This document shows, piece by piece, positions 8,670-16,463 of a stretch of 17,061 bases of DNA. A program made the translations under genes and the position numbers. The stretch spans positions 1-17,061 of the forward strand of contig JAKSOY010000079.1 in the NCBI GenBank assembly GCA_024405255.1. The letters run 5' to 3'. Position 1 is the first letter of the stretch, and the number at the start of each line of letters is the position of its first letter. Under the pieces are notes generated by a model. That model had not been told where the DNA came from and did not search any database. It worked only from the letters and a program-made list of their open reading frames with translations. The stretch comes from Kiritimatiellia bacterium (GTDB taxonomy: Bacteria; Verrucomicrobiota; Kiritimatiellia; RFP12; UBA1067).

Positions 8670-8693
8670 GTCTTCAATTCCCGTCCAAACAGA

Positions 8694-10034
8694 TTAGACA
8701 AGCGTCTTCACGCCCTTGGCCGCGTCCCAGCGGATCGTACGGCCCGGCACCCGCTGCGCGTCGTTGCCGAGGATGATCGTCTCGGTGAGACGCGCGGACC
8801 ACGCGAAGCGGCTGCGGGGCTTGCCGCCGTCGAGGCAGCAGTCGAGGTATTCGTGATAGTGGCTGCGCACTTCCGGCAGCTTCGGCAGCACGGGGGCCTT
8901 CTTGCCGTTCTTCATCACGAACGCCGGCATCGAGCCCTCGCCCTTGCCGAAATGCGTCGAGATGATGTAGCCGTCTTCGCCCTCGATCACGCGGCCCTGC
9001 ACCGGCATCGTCTTGAAATGCGTCTGCGCCGCGAGCGCCTGAATCTGCGGGGGCAGCAGGAACTGCGCCGGCGTCGCGGGCTGGTGCAAGCCCCCGTCAA
9101 GCCATTCCATTTCAAACGGCTTGCCGCCCGTCGCCTTCACGCCCGGGAACTGCCAGGTGATGTGGCACATGCGCGGCCAGTACTGCTCCTTGAAGGCCGC
9201 CGACCACTTGTCGTCGATCACTTCGGCGCGCACGCTGAGCGGACCTGTCTGATCGAGGTGCATGCCCTGCCACACGGGACTGAAGATGTGGCTGCCCATG
9301 TCGCCCAGCCAGGACGAACCGAACGCAATCCAGCGGCGCCAGGCGCCCGGATGGTAGACGCCCTTCACATAGGGACGGTACGGGACGTCGCCGAGCCAGA
9401 GCTTCCAGTCGAGCGTGGCGGGCACGGGGTCTTCCGGAAGCGGCCACGTACGCTTCCCGGCGGCGAACCCGCCCGAGTTCGTGAAGAGCCACACGTGCTT
9501 GATCGCGCCGATCGCGCCGGACTCGATGTACGCCACCGTCTGACGATCGCAGATCCACGAGGCGATCTGCGTGCCGAGCTGCGTCACCGCGCCCTTCGCC
9601 TGCGCGAGCTTCTCGATCTTGCGGCAGTCGGCGAGTTCGTGGCAGAGCGGCTTCTGGGCGTAGACGTTCTTGCCGCGCGCGAGGGCCGCCAGAACGGCCG
9701 GCGCGTGCATGTGGTCCGGCGTGGAGACGTTCACGGAATCGATCTTGTCCCCTTCCTTCTCCAGCATTTCGCGCCAATCGCGATAGATGCGCGCATCCGG
9801 ATGTCTCTTCTTCGCGGCCGCGAGATAGGCCGAGTCCACATCGCAGAGCGCCGTGATATGCGTCCGCTTGTGCGAAGAAATCGAATTGAGATCGGCGCCG
9901 GCCATGTTCGCCGTGCCGACGCACGCGTGCGACAGCAGCGAATTCGGGCTCCGGTTCGAGAGGATGGCGGGGAATGCCGGCAGCGATGCAAGCGCGCTGG
10001 CGGAGAGGAGGAACTGACGACGACTGGTCTTCAT
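8694..10034 (-). CDS. Tat-exported Gfo/Idh/MocA family oxidoreductase
   Basis: 446 residues. The N-terminus SRRQFLLSASALA is a Tat signal, implying export with a bound NAD(P) cofactor. The Rossmann domain follows: VGTANMAG (39-46), TALCDVD, then VNVSTPDHMHAP (101-112) and YAQKPL (125-130). The last corresponds to the family EKP motif; a Gln before KP is common in the exported branch. The C-terminal alpha/beta substrate domain contains WLGDMGSH and the WRRW region. Relatives oxidise, reduce or epimerise sugars, and some exported members make or use 3-keto glycosides. Which applies here is not visible. AGGA seven bases before ATG fixes the start. It lies 15 bp after the EEP hydrolase and directly precedes the GH2 gene, so it probably acts on the same glycan in the periplasm. 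Confidence 0.9.
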   Translation of the reverse strand: MKTSRRQFLLSASALASLPAFPAILSNRSPNSLLSHACVGTANMAGADLNSISSHKRTHITALCDVDSAYLAAAKKRHPDARIYRDWREMLEKEGDKIDSVNVSTPDHMHAPAVLAALARGKNVYAQKPLCHELADCRKIEKLAQAKGAVTQLGTQIASWICDRQTVAYIESGAIGAIKHVWLFTNSGGFAAGKRTWPLPEDPVPATLDWKLWLGDVPYRPYVKGVYHPGAWRRWIAFGSSWLGDMGSHIFSPVWQGMHLDQTGPLSVRAEVIDDKWSAAFKEQYWPRMCHITWQFPGVKATGGKPFEMEWLDGGLHQPATPAQFLLPPQIQALAAQTHFKTMPVQGRVIEGEDGYIISTHFGKGEGSMPAFVMKNGKKAPVLPKLPEVRSHYHEYLDCCLDGGKPRSRFAWSARLTETIILGNDAQRVPGRTIRWDAAKGVKTLV

Positions 10035-10049
10035 GGATACATCCTTTGC

Positions 10050-10820
10050 TTACTTGAGTTTGAGTGTGACTGAAATGGGGGCGTGATCGGACGTCTGACG
10101 GTCTTCCGTCACATGTGTCTCGAGCACTTCGACGGCCTCGGCGTGGCCTTTATCGACGGCGATGAAATCGATGACGCAGCCTTTGGCGACGCGTGCGGCG
10201 ACGGGGCCGCTTCCGCCGTGGAAGGTGTTCGTCTTTGTGGTGGAAATGACGTTCATGAACGAACCGAGCGCCTTCAGCGTGGGCGAGTTCGGTCCCGCAT
10301 TCCAGTCACCGCAGAGGAAGACGGGCTTCTTCTGCGCGGCCGCCTTCACGGCCTCGCGAATGATCGGCACGGACGCCAGGCGATTCGCCTCGACAAGGTC
10401 GAGGTGCATCGAGCCGAAGTAGCAGTCTTTGAATTCGGCGAGCAGCAGCACGCGGGGTTCACGGCCCGGCAGCGGGTAGGTCCGCACGGCAATCGGTTCG
10501 TCCTGCGAGAGGATGGCGTTGCCGTACGCGCCGCCTGGAAGCGGGATGGCCTTGCCGAAGGCCGCCTTGAGGCCGGTGAGGCGCGCGAGCTCGGCCGGTT
10601 CGTCGAGGCCTTTGACGCGCGTTGTCTTCAAATCCATTTCCTGCAGGCCCACGAGGCGCGCCTTTTCGGACGCAATCGTCTTCGCTGTCGCCTGGGGCGA
10701 CAGGACATAGTTCATGTCTGCACAATGACGCACATTGTACGACAGGATCTTAAACGGTTCCGCAGCGGAACAGATTCCCGCCGCCAACAGAGCCGCACCG
10801 ACAAGAGAGAGAGTTTTCAT
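10050..10820 (-). CDS. Exported endonuclease/exonuclease/phosphatase (EEP) family hydrolase
   Basis: 256 residues with a Sec signal peptide (1-19, MKTLSLVGAALLAAGICSA). The metal-dependent EEP fold shows its motifs in order: SYNVR (Asn29), LQEMD (Glu61), SMHLD (His139), GDWNAGPNS (Asp172, Asn174), IDFIAV (Asp218) and SDHAPI (Asp245, His246). All core catalytic positions are present, so it should be active. The family hydrolyses phosphodiesters or phosphomonoesters in nucleic acids, phospholipids or inositol phosphates. The substrate here is unknown; an exported copy at the head of a sugar operon suggests removal of a phosphate group from the glycan, or nutrient scavenging. No Shine-Dalgarno sequence precedes the ATG, and the promoter -10 lies only 6 bases upstream, which fits a leaderless transcript. 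It is the first gene of the seven-gene operon. Confidence 0.88.
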   Translation of the reverse strand: MKTLSLVGAALLAAGICSAAEPFKILSYNVRHCADMNYVLSPQATAKTIASEKARLVGLQEMDLKTTRVKGLDEPAELARLTGLKAAFGKAIPLPGGAYGNAILSQDEPIAVRTYPLPGREPRVLLLAEFKDCYFGSMHLDLVEANRLASVPIIREAVKAAAQKKPVFLCGDWNAGPNSPTLKALGSFMNVISTTKTNTFHGGSGPVAARVAKGCVIDFIAVDKGHAEAVEVLETHVTEDRQTSDHAPISVTLKLK

Positions 10821-10826
10821 GGCGTT

Positions 10827-10855
10827 ATTCTACCATATTCTCCCCCATCGCGCAA
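10827..10855 (-). promoter_or_regulatory. Candidate promoter of the seven-gene sugar operon
   Basis: On the minus strand TTGCGC (10850-10855) and TAGAAT (10827-10832) are 17 bp apart, and TGG directly before the -10 gives an extended -10. The -35 is weak (only TTG agrees). Initiation would fall at or within a base or two of the ATG at 10820. It lies in the only intergenic gap (55 bp) between the efflux operon and the sugar operon. Confidence 0.45.
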
Positions 10856-10875
10856 ATCATCGAAAAGCGGGATGG
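10845..10875 (-). other. Hairpin between the efflux and sugar operons
   Basis: Immediately after the TGA of the adaptor gene, CCATCCCGC (10867-10875) and GCGCGATGG (10845-10853) pair over 9 positions with one C-C mismatch around a 13-nt loop. No T run follows on the minus strand, so it is not a standard terminator. It overlaps the -35 of the candidate promoter. It could stabilise the efflux mRNA 3' end, assist termination, or act as an operator. Confidence 0.35.
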
Positions 10876-12015
10876 TCAGTCGTCGCCTTCGTGGACGGTG
10901 CCGTCGGCGTGGAAGTGGGCGGATTTTTTGGCTCCGGCGCCCATGGATGCCGCCAAGGCCAGCTTGAGTTCGTATTGGCCGCGGATGACGACCTCCGCGT
11001 CGTCGTCGGGGAAGTTCAGGATTTCCGTCCACCCGTCCGCCCGCCGGCCGACTTCGACGGCAAAGCCGACGAAGTGGTCATCCTCGCCCTCGGCCCGCAC
11101 GAAGACCGTCGGCGTCACGCCGATCTGCACGACGGCCTCGCTCGGGACGACCAGGGACGCCTTCGCGGCCACCTCCGTGGTGCAGGTCCCACGCGCGAAA
11201 TCCCCCACCCGCCAGGACGGATCGGGGTCCGCAAAGACGACCAGCACCTCCGACGAGTTGAAGACATCCAGCTCGACCGTTCCCTTGCGTCCGCCGATCA
11301 GGACGGGAAGTCCGTTCGTCAGACGCGCACGGTCGGCGGTTGGAACTTTCGCCCGGAAACAGAGCTCGCGCGGATTGACCAGCTCGACGACGGAACCGCC
11401 CTTCTCGACCGACGCACCCTCCGGCGCGACAAGTCGCGTCACGACGCCGTCGACTTTCGACAAGACCGTGACAACGCCATTCGTCTCGATGGCCGTGCCG
11501 ACAAGCGCAGCATGCTCGGCCCGCCGAAGGTCAAGTTCGGCCTTGAGTCCCGCATTCTTGGCGCCGTTTCGGGAATATCCCGCCAACCGGCTCTCCAACA
11601 CGGCAATTTCCGCCGTCCGCATCCGAAGATCAGGCGATGAGACCGTGAAAAGCACGTCGCCCCGCCGGACCTTCTGATACGCCTTGACCTGCAACGCAAC
11701 CGTGCCGGCGACAGGCGAAATCGCGATCGTCTGCGCCGACGGCGCCAGGACGAATCGCCCTCGCAGATCGACACTGGACCCCAGCCGCCGCTCGGCGACA
11801 CGTACGGTCTTGATGCCGATGAGCTTCTGCGCACGGACACCCACCTGAACTTCCGGTCCGGGCAAATGATCCCCGTGGTGATCGTGCCCGTGTTCGGCGT
11901 GATCGTGACCATGGGCGTGTGCGTGATCGTGGTCGTGTTCGTGTTCAGCGGCCACCGCCGCCATCGCATAGAATGCGACGGCCAGACAGGTCCAAACAAC
12001 CTTTACAATATTCAT
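10876..12015 (-). CDS. Periplasmic adaptor (membrane fusion) subunit of heavy-metal RND efflux, CusB/CzcB type
   Basis: 379 residues. A Sec signal (1-22) is followed by a strikingly His-rich stretch: 13 His between residues 25 and 50 in an HxH pattern mixed with Asp and Glu. The adaptor fold comes next: the membrane-proximal and lipoyl strands (SPVAGTVALQVKAYQKVRRGDVLFTVSSPDL), a helical hairpin (MRTAEIAVLESRLAGYSRNG and on to about residue 165), the second lipoyl half (VDGVVTRLVAPEGASVEKGGSVVELV), and beta-barrel strands with PSEAVVQIG. The C-terminus HFHADGTVHEG adds more His. The protein bridges pump and outer-membrane channel and may hand metal to the pump. It lies 11 bp after the pump-channel fusion with AAGGAAGG before the ATG, so the two are co-transcribed. 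His richness favours Zn, Co, Ni or Cd over silver, but the metal is not settled. Confidence 0.9.
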   Translation of the reverse strand: MNIVKVVWTCLAVAFYAMAAVAAEHEHDHDHAHAHGHDHAEHGHDHHGDHLPGPEVQVGVRAQKLIGIKTVRVAERRLGSSVDLRGRFVLAPSAQTIAISPVAGTVALQVKAYQKVRRGDVLFTVSSPDLRMRTAEIAVLESRLAGYSRNGAKNAGLKAELDLRRAEHAALVGTAIETNGVVTVLSKVDGVVTRLVAPEGASVEKGGSVVELVNPRELCFRAKVPTADRARLTNGLPVLIGGRKGTVELDVFNSSEVLVVFADPDPSWRVGDFARGTCTTEVAAKASLVVPSEAVVQIGVTPTVFVRAEGEDDHFVGFAVEVGRRADGWTEILNFPDDDAEVVIRGQYELKLALAASMGAGAKKSAHFHADGTVHEGDD

Positions 12016-12026
12016 AAGAGCCTTCC

Positions 12027-15000
12027 TTACTTTTCAATCGTGTAATAGGCGAGTTCGTTTCGGGCGACGAGCACCTGCTCGCGCCAGGTGATTTCCTCCA
12101 GCTTCGCCTCGGCGATCTCGTCGCAGATGGCGAGGTAGGCGATGTCCGAAAGCTCGCCCATCTCGTGCAGACGATCGGCCGTTGCGCGATTCTGTCCCTC
12201 GGGCTTTGCATGCGCCGACAGCTGACGCTCGCGGCGGGCCGCCGCGACGGAATCCCAGACGAGTCCCTTCCAGACTTCCAGGGCGTCCAACCGGGCGAGG
12301 TCGCGTTCCGTCTCGCTTCGGGCGATACCCTTGCGATTGCGGTTCCAAAGCGGCAACGTAAGGCCCGCGACGAGTCCGACCCGGTTGAGGCCGTCCTCGC
12401 GTTCGTAAGCCGGACCCACGGTCAGGTTCGGATACTGCCGCCGGATTTCCGCCTGAAGTGCGGTCTCCGTCCCCGCCAGCCGGGCGAGCGCCGCGCGAAC
12501 GGCCTCATGCCGCGTCAGCTCCTCCGGCAAGGCCACCGCCGGAGGCGCGCTCTCCGCCCACACGTCCGTCGGCAGGGAAACATGCGCCGCCGGCGAAACG
12601 CCCAGCAGGCGGCAGAATGCCGTCTTCGCCTCGGTGGTCGCCAGCACCGCGTTGCGCAGGGCATGCGACCGTTCGTGCCGTCTGCGACGGGCCGCCGAGA
12701 GGTCCATCTCGTCGACTTCGCCCACGCCGAAGAGACGCGTCGCACACGCGAAGGCGTTGGTGACCGCCGCGTCTTCCAGCGTCGCGCGGAGGAGCTCCTC
12801 GCGCCGCATCGCCGCCGCCCAGCGGATGGCCGCCGCCCGCACGTCGACGCGGAGCCGACGCTCGGCCGCGCGAACGGACTGCACCTCGTTCTCGGCGTAA
12901 AGCTTCGCCGCCCGGGCCTCCAGTCCGGGAATGCCGGACAGCGGCACCGTGAACGCCAACGAGCCCCCGAAGAGGTTCGGATAGTCGTCCGCCTTCAGAA
13001 TGCGCAGGAGGTCGAGGTTCAATTCGGGATCCTCCCACCAGCCGACCTCCTTCGCCTCTTCCGTTCCGCGCAGGGCCTTGAAGCGCTGCCGGTTGATGTC
13101 CGGGTTCGCCACCAGCGCAAGCGTCTCGGCGTCCTTCAGCGTCCGCAGCGGCACCTCGGCCGACACGACCTGCCAGGCGGACGCTTCCGCCGGCCATTCC
13201 ACCGGACGCGCCTCGTAGTTCCGGCAACCGCAGACACCGACCGCACAGCCGACCGCCAGCACCGCCACGGCCCGGGGCAGATGCACCGGACCGCCGCACA
13301 ACGACGTGACCACCGGCAGGACGAGCATGTTCAGGACCGTCGCGGAGATGAGTCCGCCGAACTGCACGATGGCGAGCGGCGCCAGCAGTTCGCCGCCCGG
13401 ACGGTCGACCGCCAGCACGATGGGCACGAGGCCGAGAACCGTCGTCAGCGAGGTCATCAAGATCGGCATCATGCGTTCGCACGATCCCTCGACGATGGCC
13501 TCCGAACGCGGCAATCCCTGCTCTTCGAGTTCGCGATAGCGGTTGACGAGCAGGAGTCCGTTGCGCAGTACGAAGCCGATGACGGTCACGAACCCGACCA
13601 GCGAGGCAACCGACAGCACGGGGTTCGTCAACCAGACGGCGACAATGCCGCCCAGCAGCGAAAGCGGCACGTTCAGCATCACGATCGCCGCCGCGCGCGC
13701 CGTCTTGAGCGCCAGCGTCAAGAGCAGGAAGATGACCACGATCAACGCCATACCGACAGCCGCGAGTCGCCGTCCCGCGCTCTGACGCGCTTCGTAGCTG
13801 CCGCCATACGAAACGGAGCAACCGGCGGCGCGAATGGTCGGCTCGATGGCCTCCCGCAGCGTCTTCACCAGCGTGCCCGTATCCGAATCGGCTGCGGCAT
13901 TGCACGTAATGAGCGCCTTCCGGCGCGTCTGCTCGCGGATGATCAGATTCGACGCCTCCTCGCGATAGACGTGCGCGACCTCCTCCAGCCGGCGGTGCTT
14001 GCCGGTGGACGACGCCAGTACGAACTCACGGACCGTCTCCGGCGAAAGTTCCTTGCCCTCGGCATCAAGACGCACCACGATGTCGCGCGACCGGAGTCCG
14101 TGCCGGACCGTACCGACGACCTTGCCGTTGAAGGCGGCCGAAAGCTGCTCTCCCGCCTCCTGCAGCGTCAGGTCCGCCTCCGCCAGCGCCTCGAGGTCGT
14201 AGTCGACCCGATACGTCGTGACGAGAATTTCCCGGTTCGCCCGCACATCGGCGACGACGGGCAGCTTCTCTAGGATGTCCTTCACCTTCTTCGCCACGTC
14301 GCGCAGAACCGCCAGATCCTCGCCGAACACGTTGATGGCCAGTTCCGCCTCGGTGCCGGACAGCACCGCGCTGATACGGTGGGCGATCGGAGAACCGACC
14401 ATCGTCGACACGCCGGGAATCGTCCCCAGTTCGCGGCGGATCGCCGAACGGATGTCGTTCGCGTTCGCCTTCATGTCCACGCGCACGACCAGTTCCGACA
14501 CGGACGGCGGTTCGGCGTGCTGGTCGCGTTCGGCCCGTCCCGTGTGCCGCAGCACCGAGAGGACGCCCGGAATGGTGCGGATCGTTTCCGCCGCGTTGTC
14601 CGCCAGCCGCTCCGTCTCGTCGAGGGATGTTCCCGGAGGCGTCGTGACAAAGACGGTGAAGGCGTCCTCGTGGAACGACTGGAGGAAGCTCGCGCCAAAA
14701 CCGGTCGCCATCCAGACGGCGCCCGCCAACGCCAGCAGGGTCAGCAGACACAGCGTCTTCGGGAATCGCAGACACGTCCGCAAAACCGGCCGGTACGCCG
14801 CCTTCAGTCCCCGCGTGACGATGGACTCGCCGCCGCGGCGTCCCGTGCCGGACGTCTGCGGTGCGGCCCCTTCGCGCCACAACAGGGCGGAGAGCGCCGG
14901 CACCACGACAATGGCCACGACGAATGACGCCCCGAAAATCAGCAGGTATGCCTGGGCGAGCGGTGCGAAGAAGCGGCTCTCGAGTCCTGTCAGCATCAGC

Positions 15001-16382
15001 AGCGGCACGAACACGAGGACGATGATCGTCGTCGAGAACAAGACCGACGGCATCACTTCGCAGGACGCCGAGGCAATGACCGGCAAGAACGGCTGGCGTT
15101 CTCCTTCCGGCCGCATTCCGTTCTCGCCAAGTCGCCGCCAGATGATCTCCACGAAGATGATGGCGCTATCCACGATGTCGCCGACGCCGACCGCGAGTCC
15201 GCCCAGCGTCATGACGTTGACGCCCAATCCGAAAGACGGGAACAGCGCCACGCCCGCGAGCACCGAAAGCGGCATGGTGACAAGCGTGATCAGGATCGTG
15301 CGAAGCTTGAGCAGCGTCAAACCCAGCACCAGCACGACGATCAGCACCGCATCGCGGACGATGCTGCGTCCCTCGGCAATCGACAAGGCGATGAAATCGG
15401 CCTGCCGATACGCCTCGCGATGCACCTCGACGCCGTTCGGGGCCTGCGTGGCGGCAAACTCGTCCAGAATCCGGTCGAGCTGCTTCGTCAGTTCCGGCGT
15501 ATTTCCGCCGGGCGCCTTCTGCACCGAAAGCACAACCGCCTCGTGTCCGCCGAAGCTCGCGCTGCCCCGACGCGGCGCGCCGCCCAGCGTGACGGACGCG
15601 ACATCCCCCAGCCGCAGGGAATCCGCGGCTCGTGTCGGAAACTTGACGCGGGCCAGCTCCTCCAGGGAATCGGCGCGGGCGATCTGGCGGATCGGGATCT
15701 CCTCGCCGCCGACATGCGGCAGGTAGCCGGCACTCGCCAACGTCCGACTGGAGACGGCGGCGGCAATCACGTCCGACAAGGCCAGATCGTACTGGGCCAG
15801 CTTTTCGGGACGGGCCAGGATCTGGTATTCCGGCAGGCGGCCGCCGACTACGACGACCTCACCGATTCCAGGGACGCCCAGAAGGCGCGTGCGAAGGTCG
15901 AACTCCGCCGTTTCCCGCAGCGCAAGCGGCGAGACCTTCCCTTCCGGACACGTCAACGCGACGAGCATGATCTCGCCTGTGATCGAGACGATCGGCGCGA
16001 TTTCGGCATGGACCTCTTCCGGCAGCTGCTCGCGGACGGACGCCAGCCGTTCGAACACGCTGTAGCGCGCGCGGACGAGATCCACATCCCAGTCGAACTC
16101 GACCCAGACGAAGGCAAGTCCGCCGCCCGAGCTGGACCGGACCTTACGGACCCCGGGGATGCCGTTCATCACGGCCTCGATCGGAATCGTGACGCGCTGT
16201 TCGACCTCCTCGGCGGTGAGTCCGCCGGCTTCGACCTGGATCACGACGCGCGCCTCGCGGATTTCCGGGAAGACGTCCACCGGCAGCGTCTGCCACACGC
16301 GCCACCCGACCGCGGCGACGACAAGTGCGGCCGCAAGTACCAGTTTCGGGTGCGCGAGAATGACATCAAATAGTTTTTTCAT
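12027..16382 (-). CDS. RND heavy-metal pump fused to TolC-type outer-membrane efflux lipoprotein
   Basis: 1451 residues. Residues 1 to about 1030 are a full CusA/CzcA-type HME-RND permease: N-terminal TM1, LPVDVFPEI and GLTAEEVEQRV typical of the family, a TM4 proton-relay region with Asp402, Asp405 and Glu412 (GDIVDSAIIFVE), the second periplasmic domain, and a last TM ending near LPVVTSLCGG. Residues 1038-1053 form a hydrophobic stretch ending VCGC, a lipobox with Cys1053 as the lipidation site. Residues 1053-1451 are a TolC/CzcC-type channel (CRNYEARP start, NPDINRQRF, two helical repeats). The reading frame is open through the junction. The topology is coherent: the permease C-terminus is cytoplasmic and the internal signal would send the channel outward. 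AAGGA precedes the ATG but lies in an inverted repeat. Substrate metal is unresolved. Confidence 0.92.
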   Translation of the reverse strand: MKKLFDVILAHPKLVLAAALVVAAVGWRVWQTLPVDVFPEIREARVVIQVEAGGLTAEEVEQRVTIPIEAVMNGIPGVRKVRSSSGGGLAFVWVEFDWDVDLVRARYSVFERLASVREQLPEEVHAEIAPIVSITGEIMLVALTCPEGKVSPLALRETAEFDLRTRLLGVPGIGEVVVVGGRLPEYQILARPEKLAQYDLALSDVIAAAVSSRTLASAGYLPHVGGEEIPIRQIARADSLEELARVKFPTRAADSLRLGDVASVTLGGAPRRGSASFGGHEAVVLSVQKAPGGNTPELTKQLDRILDEFAATQAPNGVEVHREAYRQADFIALSIAEGRSIVRDAVLIVVLVLGLTLLKLRTILITLVTMPLSVLAGVALFPSFGLGVNVMTLGGLAVGVGDIVDSAIIFVEIIWRRLGENGMRPEGERQPFLPVIASASCEVMPSVLFSTTIIVLVFVPLLMLTGLESRFFAPLAQAYLLIFGASFVVAIVVVPALSALLWREGAAPQTSGTGRRGGESIVTRGLKAAYRPVLRTCLRFPKTLCLLTLLALAGAVWMATGFGASFLQSFHEDAFTVFVTTPPGTSLDETERLADNAAETIRTIPGVLSVLRHTGRAERDQHAEPPSVSELVVRVDMKANANDIRSAIRRELGTIPGVSTMVGSPIAHRISAVLSGTEAELAINVFGEDLAVLRDVAKKVKDILEKLPVVADVRANREILVTTYRVDYDLEALAEADLTLQEAGEQLSAAFNGKVVGTVRHGLRSRDIVVRLDAEGKELSPETVREFVLASSTGKHRRLEEVAHVYREEASNLIIREQTRRKALITCNAAADSDTGTLVKTLREAIEPTIRAAGCSVSYGGSYEARQSAGRRLAAVGMALIVVIFLLLTLALKTARAAAIVMLNVPLSLLGGIVAVWLTNPVLSVASLVGFVTVIGFVLRNGLLLVNRYRELEEQGLPRSEAIVEGSCERMMPILMTSLTTVLGLVPIVLAVDRPGGELLAPLAIVQFGGLISATVLNMLVLPVVTSLCGGPVHLPRAVAVLAVGCAVGVCGCRNYEARPVEWPAEASAWQVVSAEVPLRTLKDAETLALVANPDINRQRFKALRGTEEAKEVGWWEDPELNLDLLRILKADDYPNLFGGSLAFTVPLSGIPGLEARAAKLYAENEVQSVRAAERRLRVDVRAAAIRWAAAMRREELLRATLEDAAVTNAFACATRLFGVGEVDEMDLSAARRRRHERSHALRNAVLATTEAKTAFCRLLGVSPAAHVSLPTDVWAESAPPAVALPEELTRHEAVRAALARLAGTETALQAEIRRQYPNLTVGPAYEREDGLNRVGLVAGLTLPLWNRNRKGIARSETERDLARLDALEVWKGLVWDSVAAARRERQLSAHAKPEGQNRATADRLHEMGELSDIAYLAICDEIAEAKLEEITWREQVLVARNELAYYTIEK

Positions 16383-16385
16383 GTT

Positions 16386-16462
16386 TTTCCTTCAAGACCA
16401 TGCAAATGCAAACCGTCAGCATGCCACACGGCATCCTGCACAACAAGACGTCTTGAAGGAAA
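16386..16462 (-). promoter_or_regulatory. Structured leader with inverted repeat masking the RND gene ribosome binding site
   Basis: A perfect 13-bp inverted repeat occupies most of the 81-bp gap between the Cys-rich gene and the pump gene: TTTCCTTCAAGAC (16386-16398) and its exact complement GTCTTGAAGGAAA (16450-16462), with a 51-nt loop. In the minus-strand mRNA the second arm contains AAGGA, the ribosome binding site of the pump, which starts 3 nt later. Pairing would therefore hide it. Inside the loop is a further hairpin ATGCC/GGCAT (16421-16434). No T run follows, so an intrinsic terminator is not indicated. A translational switch, or a setting of expression relative to the upstream gene, is inferred. 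Confidence 0.5.
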
Positions 16463-16463
16463 T

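Noticed and set aside
7269..10073. 934-codon open frame on the plus strand
   Set aside because: It lies opposite the oxidoreductase and GH2 genes, is very rich in Arg and His with no domain motif, and crosses the gaps between real genes. This is the usual antisense shadow in high-GC coding DNA.
12165..14273. 702-codon open frame on the plus strand
   Set aside because: Antisense to the pump-channel fusion, Arg/Gln/His-rich, no recognisable fold or signal.
16386..16462. Inverted repeat considered as an intrinsic terminator or insertion-element end
   Set aside because: No T tract on either strand after the stem, no flanking target duplication and no transposase; masking of the ribosome site explains its position better.
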